Origin: Siphonodentalium dalli
Lineage: Eukaryota > Mollusca > Scaphopoda > Gadilida > Siphonodentaliidae
Reading direction: 5' to 3'
Length of the DNA: 64,000 bases
Assembly (NCBI GenBank): GCA_032622095.1
Contig: CP136066.1
Location: 118,317,319-118,381,318, forward strand
Notes under the pieces: model-generated
Databases searched by the model: none
Told to the model about the DNA's origin: nothing
Seen by the model: the letters and a program-made list of their open reading frames with translations, nothing else
Made by a program: the position numbers and the translations under genes
In this document: positions 57,278-64,000 of the stretch, piece by piece
How the letters are laid out: each line of letters starts with the position of its first letter
Position numbering within the stretch: position 1 is the first letter of the stretch

Positions 57278-58518
57278 GTAACTTACCTACATTTTCGAAG
57301 GCTACTGAAAGGCCGGAAGTTATGCAAAGGGAATGGATGGAATACAACCCCGTTAACCAGATAGTAGATGGTGCTCCTATAGAGTTCAACGTACCATCGA
57401 CGTCTCAGAAATATATTGATTTTCGAAACAGTTTTCTAAACTTGACTTTGAAAATTGTGAAAGGTGATGGAAGCGCTTTGAAAAAAACTTCAAAAGTAGG
57501 AATTATTAACGCACCAGTCCACTCATTGTTCTCGTCAGTCGACATCGAGCTTCAGCAAACTACGGTATCAACATTAGGACCGTTTTATCCTTACAAGTCT
57601 TATCTGGACGTGCTATTGAGCGCGGATGAAAATGTTATCAACAATGGTCTACAACAGCGGATGTGGTACAAAGACCCGCCCAACGAATTCGACGATACAA
57701 CACCCATCGGAGGCAATCTAGGTTTTTATGAAAGAGTGAAGCTCACGGCGGAAAGCAAAGAAATAAAAGTTTCCGGACCGATACTACATGATCTGTGCCA
57801 ACAGGATAGATATATTATCAACGGTGTGCCCGTCCGCATTAAATTATGGCCCGTGAAGAATGCTTTCGCACTAATGAATGGCGAAGAGAATGAAAATTAC
57901 AAAGTTAAAATAACCGGTGCTAGTATCAGAGTTTGCTTTTGCAAAATGATTCCTAGTGTTACCAAAGAAATCGAAGAACGGTTGAAAAAATCTGATGCCA
58001 TTTATCCCTACCTGAGATCCGCAGTGAAGGCTTTCTCTATCGCCAAAGGGTCTTTCAATTTCACAGCCACTGACTTGTTTCAAGGAGATATACCTCGGCG
58101 TATCATAGCGGTTATGATTGATGCTGCGGGATTTAATGGAAATTACAAGAAAAATCCACTGAACTTTCAACATTTCAATTGCAGTAGCGTGGCTTTCACA
58201 GTGAATGGACAGTCATTACCTAGCCGACCACTGAGCATGAATTACGGGAAGGAAGATTATCTCGAAGCTTACAGTAACTTGGTACGAGCGTATCCCGGAA
58301 CGTCCATATCACGAGAGGATTTTGACGGTGGTTATGCTATTTACTGTATTGACCCGACTGGATCTATCGAAGACGGACAACCGGTGGTCAAGGGATTGAC
58401 GCAAATGGATATTAAGTTCACAGAAGCATTGTCGCAGACTATAGTGTTATTGGTATACGGGACTTTTCCATCACACTTCAGCATAAACGAGGCTCGCAAT
58501 GTGTCATCTCCCAACTAA
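57274..58518 (+). CDS. Candidate major capsid protein, F54H12.2-like, 414 aa (left copy)
   Basis: The protein has the family's early block HSLFSSVDIELQQTTVS and YPYKSYLDVLLS (about residues 89-119), then QQRMWYKD and NLGFYERVKL, the typical layout of invertebrate proteins similar to C. elegans F54H12.2. In worms that gene lies next to a Polinton-type integrase (F54H12.3), and the family is taken to be the double-jelly-roll capsid protein of Polinton-like elements. Later blocks with many strands (PVRIKLWPVKNAFALM, GDIPRRIIAVMIDAAGFNGN, TEALSQTIVLLVYGTFPS) fit that. It is about 60-80 residues shorter than some relatives as I recall them. The start overlaps the upstream stop (ATGA). Two AATAAA signals follow the stop. 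Codon 135 is CCG (Pro) here and ACG (Thr) in the right copy. Confidence 0.8.
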   Translation: MSNLPTFSKATERPEVMQREWMEYNPVNQIVDGAPIEFNVPSTSQKYIDFRNSFLNLTLKIVKGDGSALKKTSKVGIINAPVHSLFSSVDIELQQTTVSTLGPFYPYKSYLDVLLSADENVINNGLQQRMWYKDPPNEFDDTTPIGGNLGFYERVKLTAESKEIKVSGPILHDLCQQDRYIINGVPVRIKLWPVKNAFALMNGEENENYKVKITGASIRVCFCKMIPSVTKEIEERLKKSDAIYPYLRSAVKAFSIAKGSFNFTATDLFQGDIPRRIIAVMIDAAGFNGNYKKNPLNFQHFNCSSVAFTVNGQSLPSRPLSMNYGKEDYLEAYSNLVRAYPGTSISREDFDGGYAIYCIDPTGSIEDGQPVVKGLTQMDIKFTEALSQTIVLLVYGTFPSHFSINEARNVSSPN

Positions 58519-58546
58519 TATTTTTGTGTATATTATTAGTGTTGAA

Positions 58547-58567
58547 AATAAAAATTTTGAAAATAAA
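58547..58567 (+). terminator. Poly(A) signals after the left capsid gene
   Basis: AATAAA at 58,547-58,552 and 58,562-58,567, 29 and 44 bp after the stop codon; the first such signals after the whole six-gene run. Confidence 0.65.
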
Positions 58568-58656
58568 ACATAAGTTTCGTCTCGTTATTTCAGGGACCCC
58601 CTCCCCACCGAAGGTATAGAAAAACAACAACAATGAATTATAATACAAATATAAGT

Positions 58657-58662
58657 TTTATT
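58657..58662 (-). terminator. Mirror poly(A) signal in the left arm
   Basis: Mirror of the signal at 59,240-59,245. It belongs to the antisense fragment of the 66-aa gene and probably has no gene to serve here. Confidence 0.5.
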
Positions 58663-58707
58663 TTGACATAGTTATCCATTTCTTATTCAATAATCTTTCC
58701 CCCGGTG

Positions 58708-59194
58708 AATATCCTATAATATACAAATCTTTATAAGGATGAGTGCCAGGATCTCTAGAAATGCAGCGTTCTTGTCACTACTCGCATCCTGTTCTAGGAA
58801 GCAGTTAATATCTCTGTTGAAGACGGCTACTACGGACCAGATAAACGCATTATCGGAAATATGTTTGAATGTGTTGCAGGGTGTTTTGACTGTTACGAAT
58901 ATACAAACATTAGTGCCTTACAAGAAGTTTTATAGACTCATGGCTGACGAGAAATATAGCGTGCTTAGGAAGAGACAAAATTTGCTTAAAAATTTGAAAG
59001 CAGTGCCTCTGTTACTCAAGGACGTACCGATTGAACATTTATAATGTCGACATATTCAAAAAATGTGGTCATACCTTATGACAAATATGAACGTTTACTG
59101 AAAAATACCATCAAGAAAACGGCTGTAAAGACTCAATCACCTACAACGTCCTCAGCAATTCGGAAACCATCGATGATGAAGAAGATAGATAAAC
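58708..59194. other. Unique loop of the palindrome (487 bp)
   Basis: The only part of the element present once. It contains the 101-aa gene and the first 50 codons of the 66-aa gene. TATAATATAC at 58,715-58,724 lies shortly before the first ATG. Confidence 0.9.
58739..59044 (+). CDS. Small helical protein of Polinton-type loci, 101 aa
   Basis: Basic N-terminus (MSARISRNAAFLSLLASCSR), then KQLISLLKTATTDQINALSE and ICLNVLQGVLTV, and a basic C-terminal half (YKKFYRLMADEKYSVLRKRQ) ending in a hydrophobic stretch (AVPLLLKDVP). The ALSE...N-VL-G pattern followed by a K/R-rich segment matches a small protein I recall near F54H12.2-type capsid and integrase genes in many invertebrates; its role is unknown, possibly virion-associated. 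Its stop overlaps the next start (TAATG). It occurs once, since it sits in the loop. Confidence 0.7.
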   Translation: MSARISRNAAFLSLLASCSRKQLISLLKTATTDQINALSEICLNVLQGVLTVTNIQTLVPYKKFYRLMADEKYSVLRKRQNLLKNLKAVPLLLKDVPIEHL

Positions 59195-59244
59195 CACCGG
59201 GGGAAAGATTATTGAATAAGAAATGGATAACTATGTCAAAATAA
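59044..59244 (+). CDS. Basic protein, 66 aa, crossing the loop/arm border
   Basis: MSTYSKNVVIPYDKYERLLK followed by a Lys/Ser/Thr-rich region and a basic end (ERLLNKKWITMSK). It starts in the TAATG overlap with the 101-aa gene. The first 50 codons lie in the loop and the rest in the right arm, so the same end sequence is present antisense in the left arm at 58,658-58,707. The opening resembles short proteins carrying a V-P-Y-D-K/R-Y-x-x-L motif, but I cannot name a function. The stop codon sits inside an AATAAA signal. Confidence 0.65.
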   Translation: MSTYSKNVVIPYDKYERLLKNTIKKTAVKTQSPTTSSAIRKPSMMKKIDKPPGERLLNKKWITMSK

Positions 59245-59245
59245 A
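59240..59245 (+). terminator. Poly(A) signal overlapping the 66-aa gene's stop
   Basis: AATAAA whose TAA is the stop codon; it faces the signals of the right capsid gene about 90 bp away. Confidence 0.6.
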
Positions 59246-59334
59246 ACTTATATTTGTATTATAATTCATTGTTGTTGTTTTTCTATACCTTCGGTGGGGA
59301 GGGGGTCCCTGAAATAACGAGACGAAACTTATGT

Positions 59335-59355
59335 TTTATTTTCAAAATTTTTATT
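59335..59355 (-). terminator. Poly(A) signals after the right capsid gene
   Basis: Mirror of 58,547-58,567; TTTATT at 59,335-59,340 and 59,350-59,355 on the plus strand. Confidence 0.65.
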
Positions 59356-59383
59356 TTCAACACTAATAATATACACAAAAATA

Positions 59384-60628
59384 TTAGTTGGGAGATGACA
59401 CATTGCGAGCCTCGTTTATGCTGAAGTGTGATGGAAAAGTCCCGTATACCAATAACACTATAGTCTGCGACAATGCTTCTGTGAACTTAATATCCATTTG
59501 CGTCAATCCCTTGACCACCGGTTGTCCGTCTTCGATAGATCCAGTCGGGTCAATACAGTAAATAGCATAACCACCGTCAAAATCCTCTCGTGATATGGAC
59601 GTTCCGGGATACGCTCGTACCAAGTTACTGTAAGCTTCGAGATAATCTTCCTTCCCGTAATTCATGCTCAGTGGTCGGCTAGGTAATGACTGTCCATTCA
59701 CTGTGAAAGCCACGCTACTGCAATTGAAATGTTGAAAGTTCAGTGGATTTTTCTTGTAATTTCCATTAAATCCCGCAGCATCAATCATAACCGCTATGAT
59801 ACGCCGAGGTATATCTCCTTGAAACAAGTCAGTGGCTGTGAAATTGAAAGACCCTTTGGCGATAGAGAAAGCCTTCACTGCGGATCTCAGGTAGGGATAA
59901 ATGGCATCAGATTTTTTCAACCGTTCTTCGATTTCTTTGGTAACACTAGGAATCATTTTGCAAAAGCAAACTCTGATACTAGCACCGGTTATTTTAACTT
60001 TGTAATTTTCATTCTCTTCGCCATTCATTAGTGCGAAAGCATTCTTCACGGGCCATAATTTAATGCGGACGGGCACACCGTTGATAATATATCTATCCTG
60101 TTGGCACAGATCATGTAGTATCGGTCCGGAAACTTTTATTTCTTTGCTTTCCGCCGTGAGCTTCACTCTTTCATAAAAACCTAGATTGCCTCCGATGGGT
60201 GTTGTATCGTCGAATTCGTTGGGCGTGTCTTTGTACCACATCCGCTGTTGTAGACCATTGTTGATAACATTTTCATCCGCGCTCAATAGCACGTCCAGAT
60301 AAGACTTGTAAGGATAAAACGGTCCTAATGTTGATACCGTAGTTTGCTGAAGCTCGATGTCGACTGACGAGAACAATGAGTGGACTGGTGCGTTAATAAT
60401 TCCTACTTTTGAAGTTTTTTTCAAAGCGCTTCCATCACCTTTCACAATTTTCAAAGTCAAGTTTAGAAAACTGTTTCGAAAATCAATATATTTCTGAGAC
60501 GTCGATGGTACGTTGAACTCTATAGGAGCACCATCTACTATCTGGTTAACGGGGTTGTATTCCATCCATTCCCTTTGCATAACTTCCGGCCTTTCAGTAG
60601 CCTTCGAAAATGTAGGTAAGTTACTCAT
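59384..60628 (-). CDS. Candidate major capsid protein, F54H12.2-like (right copy)
   Basis: Mirror of the left copy and identical apart from Thr instead of Pro at residue 135 (YKDTPNEF; base 60,226). In this half the gene converges on the 66-aa gene. An intact frame in both arms means both copies are either still used or very young. Confidence 0.8.
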   Translation of the reverse strand: MSNLPTFSKATERPEVMQREWMEYNPVNQIVDGAPIEFNVPSTSQKYIDFRNSFLNLTLKIVKGDGSALKKTSKVGIINAPVHSLFSSVDIELQQTTVSTLGPFYPYKSYLDVLLSADENVINNGLQQRMWYKDTPNEFDDTTPIGGNLGFYERVKLTAESKEIKVSGPILHDLCQQDRYIINGVPVRIKLWPVKNAFALMNGEENENYKVKITGASIRVCFCKMIPSVTKEIEERLKKSDAIYPYLRSAVKAFSIAKGSFNFTATDLFQGDIPRRIIAVMIDAAGFNGNYKKNPLNFQHFNCSSVAFTVNGQSLPSRPLSMNYGKEDYLEAYSNLVRAYPGTSISREDFDGGYAIYCIDPTGSIEDGQPVVKGLTQMDIKFTEALSQTIVLLVYGTFPSHFSINEARNVSSPN

Positions 60629-60846
60629 TTTGGTGAGGAGAATATGTCGTTTGCGGGTTCCGTTTTAACTTTTCCAATGTTTGTCTTCTTCGCTTTTCCT
60701 GCTTTTATCTTTTTAACTTTTATCTTCTTAGCTGCGGCTTTCCTTATAAGTTTTTCAGGTTTCGCTTCAGTCTCGGGTAGGTACTTCGAGTCATCATAGG
60801 GTACATATTTTTTAAGATCAAAGTCATAATAGTACGGAGTCCCCAT
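60625..60846 (-). CDS. Lysine-rich core-like protein (right copy)
   Basis: Identical to the copy at 57,056-57,277; same 4-bp and 23-bp overlaps with its neighbours. Confidence 0.65.
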   Translation of the reverse strand: MGTPYYYDFDLKKYVPYDDSKYLPETEAKPEKLIRKAAAKKIKVKKIKAGKAKKTNIGKVKTEPANDIFSSPK

Positions 60847-61231
60847 TATGGCTAAAGTTCAACGTGTACTCTGAAGTAGTAATTTTTATAGGCGCCAAAT
60901 TACCATCCAAGACGTATACCCTTATAAACTGCGGGTCAGTCCTAGTAACGCGCACGTCATGACTCTTACCGTACTTATAAGTTGATTTACTGCCTCTATA
61001 AATAACTCTTAGTACGGGTGCCATTTTATTATAAACGAATGAATGTTCGCATACGTCACAACATACGTACATAACGTCATGCGGGTCCTCGGGTTTTATA
61101 GAAAATTGTTCCAGGCAACACGTCCATCGTGAATCTAGTAACCAATCAGCGGGTAGTGGCGTTGTGAAATCACCCGCTTCATTTCCGGGAAAAGAATCGT
61201 CACTATGACGGCTAGATAAGTATAATCTCAT
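60824..61231 (-). CDS. Candidate minor capsid (penton-like) protein (right copy)
   Basis: Identical to 56,671-57,078; begins at the ATG of TGATG at the integrase stop. Confidence 0.6.
   Translation of the reverse strand: MRLYLSSRHSDDSFPGNEAGDFTTPLPADWLLDSRWTCCLEQFSIKPEDPHDVMYVCCDVCEHSFVYNKMAPVLRVIYRGSKSTYKYGKSHDVRVTRTDPQFIRVYVLDGNLAPIKITTSEYTLNFSHNGDSVLL
60883..60890 (-). promoter_or_regulatory. TATA-like motif before the right basic protein gene
   Basis: Mirror of 57,012-57,019. Confidence 0.4.
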
Positions 61232-62304
61232 CACTTTCCGTATTTCACTAGATCAGTTCTCGATATCCAAGAGTCGTATTTAGAACCCCAATTCAGCCAA
61301 CGAACTAAAACTGTGTTCCCGCTCCTTTTTAGTATTTTCTCGATTCTGTAAACTGCATCAGGGTCCACTTTAATTGCTTGTAATTCTTGCGCGTAAAATG
61401 AGCCTGTGACTTCTTCCTCGTCCCAATCTTTCAACTTGTAAACGTTCACACCTCCTCTTCTATATCGCAGTACCACCGTGAAAATTTCACCCGTCCACTT
61501 CTTATAAAATTCTTTGTCATAAACTCCTTTGATGTGTGATATCCTCACTCTGTCACCGACCTTGAACTCGTACTTTTTTAATTTGACACTACCCTCTCGA
61601 AGAAGTAGTTTCTGTTGATAGCGCACCTCAGATTCGTTGCCTTTATTAACTGACGTCGGTGTGTAACCGGTGGAACGGTGTACCGTGTTATTGTAGCTTT
61701 CCACAATATCCTGCAATACACTGGAATATTCTTGAATACTATTGTGAACGAGATATCTATATAACCTCGTCTTCAGGGTCTTTATTAATCTCTCCGCGTA
61801 ATTGGCTTTAGTTTCATTTTCGGTCGACAGGTATTTGATTCCTTCCCGCTTGAATAACCTCTGAACGGGTCTTGAATTAAAGTCCGTCCCCTTGTCCGTT
61901 CTCAGTATGGATGGTCTACGTGTTTCGTGAAGAAACACATCTTCGAAAGCTTCACTTACGTGTTTCGCATCTTTCTTTATCAAGGCACGACACCAAGCGT
62001 ATCTTGAAAATACATCGATTATAACCAAAATGTATTTATAACGACTTCCTGAAGCAGTCAAGTCTGCCAAATCACAGTCCCACAACGAGTCTAAGCCTTC
62101 AACCACGACTCTACTTCTAGGAAATTTGTGTCTAGATGGTTTAATTAGCGTATAGGTCTCTTGAGAACTGAACCAATCTCGAATTTTCTTCCTGCTGATA
62201 ACGTGTGATCCTTCAGCTTTAACAGCCTGATATAGTTTTTCAACTCCTCCGAAACTACCTGGTTTACTCGGGTCATAATACAGAGAATGTAGATATTCAT
62301 CCAT
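61231..62304 (-). CDS. Polinton/Maverick-type integrase with chromodomain (right copy)
   Basis: Protein identical to the left copy, with D78, D137, E171 and the chromodomain intact. Having the integrase in both arms means either half alone could supply it. Confidence 0.95.
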   Translation of the reverse strand: MDEYLHSLYYDPSKPGSFGGVEKLYQAVKAEGSHVISRKKIRDWFSSQETYTLIKPSRHKFPRSRVVVEGLDSLWDCDLADLTASGSRYKYILVIIDVFSRYAWCRALIKKDAKHVSEAFEDVFLHETRRPSILRTDKGTDFNSRPVQRLFKREGIKYLSTENETKANYAERLIKTLKTRLYRYLVHNSIQEYSSVLQDIVESYNNTVHRSTGYTPTSVNKGNESEVRYQQKLLLREGSVKLKKYEFKVGDRVRISHIKGVYDKEFYKKWTGEIFTVVLRYRRGGVNVYKLKDWDEEEVTGSFYAQELQAIKVDPDAVYRIEKILKRSGNTVLVRWLNWGSKYDSWISRTDLVKYGK

Positions 62305-62809
62305 TACTGCAGATTTCGAGTTCTAGAATTTTCGGTAGCACCTCACGTACGATCTGTCGTTGATTCTTTATACCCGTTATTAAAATAGATCCACTCAGGT
62401 GACAAGCGAAGTGGATACCCTCAGTGTAGAATGTCACAGCAGGAAAAATTTCTGGATAATAGTTACCACCGAGATATTCGACCAATAACCTTAATGATAA
62501 TGGGCTGCATTTATGAACGGCTGACATGGTAATTATACGAACTCTGGACAGGCATACTGGGTATCCGATCTTTTGAATTATTCTGGCATACTTTCGCAGT
62601 CTTCGAATTCCATCTTCCGCGTGACTAGAGGCTCCCGCACACATAAGTTTACCCGTCTTATAGAGCCAGCATGATCCGCCTATAGAACGATTCCTCCAAA
62701 TTAAGAAACCCCTCTTACATACGACGTTACGTAGTGCATTAGCCAAATATATCACATCCACAGGACATCCTAACTGACTGGAACATACTACATTAGTTAC
62801 GCGTACCAT
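62297..62809 (-). CDS. TATA-box-binding protein-like factor (right copy)
   Basis: Identical to the copy at 55,093-55,605, with both TBP repeats intact; overlaps the integrase start by 8 bp. Confidence 0.85.
   Translation of the reverse strand: MVRVTNVVCSSQLGCPVDVIYLANALRNVVCKRGFLIWRNRSIGGSCWLYKTGKLMCAGASSHAEDGIRRLRKYARIIQKIGYPVCLSRVRIITMSAVHKCSPLSLRLLVEYLGGNYYPEIFPAVTFYTEGIHFACHLSGSILITGIKNQRQIVREVLPKILELEICSNG
62365..62372 (-). promoter_or_regulatory. TATA-like motif before the right integrase gene
   Basis: Mirror of 55,530-55,537. Confidence 0.35.
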
Positions 62810-62836
62810 AGTGACAACATTATGATATACACATTA

Positions 62837-62868
62837 CCTTTTATACCACGACGCTTCTTCTATTTATA
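62837..62868 (-). promoter_or_regulatory. TATA boxes before the right TBP-like gene
   Basis: Mirror of 55,034-55,065; CCTTTTATA at 62,837-62,845 on the plus strand. Confidence 0.6.
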
Positions 62869-63071
62869 GTAGGGGCCGGAAGTAGGTACCCAACAGACGA
62901 ACTCAATAGACTCGTCCATAATGTCGAGGCCTCGTGACCTATTGACAAATTAACGATAGATGTGATTACTATCGTATAAATAATAATAATTTGACAGAAA
63001 TATACAATCTCGGATCTAGGTACTTTCTGGCCGAGCCAATACCACTTTTCTGAAGAACCATCACTCTCCAT
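62841..63071 (-). CDS. Small membrane protein, 76 aa (right copy)
   Basis: Identical to 54,831-55,061, with the same hydrophobic segment. Confidence 0.7.
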   Translation of the reverse strand: MESDGSSEKWYWLGQKVPRSEIVYFCQIIIIYTIVITSIVNLSIGHEASTLWTSLLSSSVGYLLPAPTINRRSVVV

Positions 63072-63132
63072 AATAAAATATTATAACTTAGTACATTCAC
63101 AACCCTTATAACAATAGCCATCACGTGATGTG

Positions 63133-63338
63133 GAATTTTTTTTTAAGTTTTTTGAAATTTGTGAAATTTGTGAAGTTTTTGAATTTTTTTGAAATTTTTG
63201 AAATTTTTGAAATTTTTGAATTTTTTGAATTTTTTTAACATTTTGAAGTTTTCGAAATTTTTGAAGTTTTTGAAGTTTTTTGAAATATTTGATGTTTTTG
63301 AAGTTTTTGAAATTTTTGAAGTTTTCGAAATTTTTTGG
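63133..63338. repeat. A-tract array, ~9-10-bp period, right
   Basis: Mirror of 54,564-54,769 (GAAGTTTTT/GAAATTTTT units on this strand). Confidence 0.8.
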
Positions 63339-63587
63339 ACATGCCCAACCGGTATACAAATAGACCGACGCGTGGGCGGAGAATATAGGTCAAACTCCAT
63401 GTACTGCAGAGAATGTAGGTCAACCTGTCTAGACTGCCCCCAACTGGGGGCGTTATCATCAAATATATAGGTCAATAATCGTGTACACGTGCGGAGAGAG
63501 TGGGGTTTGAATTAGGTGTGTGTATAGGGAACTAACATCGGGTCTGGCATAAATCATTGGGGTAAGGTGACAATCGTGCACTGTTGA

Positions 63588-64000
63588 TCATATTTGCCAG
63601 CCTCCCGTATAATTTCGCTGGATATGGACGTACGTGAGGTGATTTACGTGGGGGTGCTTCAAGGTTCGCGTAGTTATGCCACATGCAGGAGGCTCCATTA
63701 GGCGAAGGGTGTCTCCGCCGTCTCGGGTGAACATGCTAAGATTGGTGAGGATTATTTGATTTGTGCACATGAAGACGGCATTGAGTTTGTGGGCATTGGG
63801 ACGCGTGCAATAGTATGATTTAAGATATTTTCGTCTCAAATCGCGGAGTTTTTCACATTTGAGTATGATACGGTATTCATCACAAAGTTCAACGTCGCAT
63901 AGCGTGCACTTTCGATCGGAGTAGTCTTTTTTTGCCCACGATCCGGATTCGATCGGTAAGTTATGATTTCTTGTAGGAAATTTAATCAGACACGTTACTA
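63588..64000 (-). pseudogene. LINE C-terminal end with cysteine motif
   Basis: Minus strand from ~63,945: KKDYSDRKCTLCDVELCDEY, IILKCEKLRDLRRKYLKSYY, RPNAHKLNAVF. C-x2-C followed by DE(Y/F) and LKC is the CCHC-like motif after the RT domain of many invertebrate LINEs. The same family is at 47,897-48,081. The reading frame goes on to ~63,588 but the last part no longer resembles the family. The 5' part lies beyond the window. The 63,468-63,587 stretch is probably its 3' UTR, so the virus-like element may have landed in or next to a LINE tail. Confidence 0.7.

Larger units (their letters stand above)
54441..58707 (+). repeat. Left arm of the palindrome (4,267 bp)
   Basis: The inverse of 59,195-63,461. 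Inner identity ends at CCCCCGGTG (58,707). Comparing the two sets of predicted proteins I find one difference, at 57,676. This arm also carries, in antisense at 58,658-58,707, the last codons of the small gene whose body lies in the loop, which marks where the fold-back junction fell. Confidence 0.95.
54441..63461. mobile_element. Integrated virus-like element with TBP, integrase and capsid-type genes
   Basis: A 9,021-bp unit begins TGATGATAACGCCCCCAG and ends with its exact inverse (...GTTATCATCA), giving the TG...CA termini made by retroviral-type integrases. AATATA stands directly outside both ends (54,435-54,440 and 63,462-63,467), the 6-bp target duplication length known for Polintons/Mavericks. 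Arms 54,441-58,707 and 59,195-63,461 are inverse copies; position x pairs with 117,902-x. The genes encode an integrase with chromodomain, a candidate F54H12.2-type major capsid protein, a TBP-like factor and five small proteins. No protein-primed DNA polymerase, packaging ATPase or adenovirus-like protease is visible. All frames are open, so insertion is recent. Confidence 0.9.
59195..63461 (-). repeat. Right arm of the palindrome (4,267 bp)
   Basis: Mirror copy of 54,441-58,707. Here the capsid gene (minus strand) converges on the 101-aa/66-aa gene pair (plus strand), with poly(A) signals facing each other. That looks like a natural gene junction and suggests this half keeps the original order. 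Confidence 0.95.

Noticed and set aside
57871-58173. 100-codon antisense frame inside the capsid gene (and its mirror at 59,729-60,031)
   Set aside because: It is the complement of a well-supported coding region and resembles nothing.
54441-63461. The palindrome as a pure assembly artefact
   Set aside because: A fold-back chimera would also copy one flank; here the flanks differ, a 6-bp duplication sits at both ends, and a unique 487-bp loop with genes joins the arms. Long reads are still needed.
54441-63461. Calling it a complete Polinton or adintovirus
   Set aside because: No polymerase B, packaging ATPase or protease frame is present, and the element carries a TBP-like gene I do not know from that group.

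Overview
This is a window of an AT-rich animal genome, most likely a marine invertebrate. The reasons are several LINE-type retrotransposon remnants, non-autonomous Helitrons, many fold-back elements, long minisatellites and two widely spaced exons of a Golgi-type carbohydrate sulfotransferase. The species cannot be named from the sequence.

Layout. 1-11.6 kb: one minus-strand LINE (endonuclease, linker, reverse transcriptase) cut into four pieces by three later insertions, two with convincing target duplications. 12.9-25.3 kb: six head-to-tail non-autonomous Helitron units joined CTAG|TC, one holding two further insertions. 25.3-30.9 kb: no recognisable gene, two hairpin elements. 31.0-33.9 kb: a Helitron-like element with an internal tandem array, followed by a LINE 3' end. 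34.99-35.08 kb: first coding exon (membrane anchor) of a sulfotransferase; the phase-matched next exon, with the sulfonucleotide-binding loop, is at 52.17-52.46 kb, so the intron is about 17 kb and full of repeats. Inside it lie fold-back elements, a 4.9-kb inverted-repeat element with minisatellite subterminal regions, a LINE tail and a ~155-bp satellite.

The main find is at 54,441-63,461: a 9,021-bp integrated virus-like element. It has TG...CA ends, a 6-bp flanking duplication (AATATA), and two 4,267-bp arms that form a nearly perfect palindrome around a 487-bp loop. Each arm carries six genes in the same order: a small membrane protein, a divergent TATA-binding protein (TBP), a Polinton/Maverick-type integrase with chromodomain, a candidate minor capsid protein, a lysine-rich core-like protein and a 414-aa candidate major capsid protein resembling the F54H12.2 family. 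The last five overlap one another by 1-23 bp. The loop holds two more small genes. I see no DNA polymerase B, packaging ATPase or protease. I read it as a capsid-encoding integrating element that carries its own promoter-recognition factor, possibly a fold-back derivative of a larger Polinton/adintovirus-like parent.

How it may work (inference): the integrase inserts the TG/CA-ended DNA; the TBP-like protein could direct host RNA polymerase II to TATAAA-type boxes lying inside or at the end of the upstream genes; the two capsid candidates and the basic protein would form the particle and its DNA core; the 76-aa protein would sit in a membrane. The rest of the window is mainly mobile-element debris.
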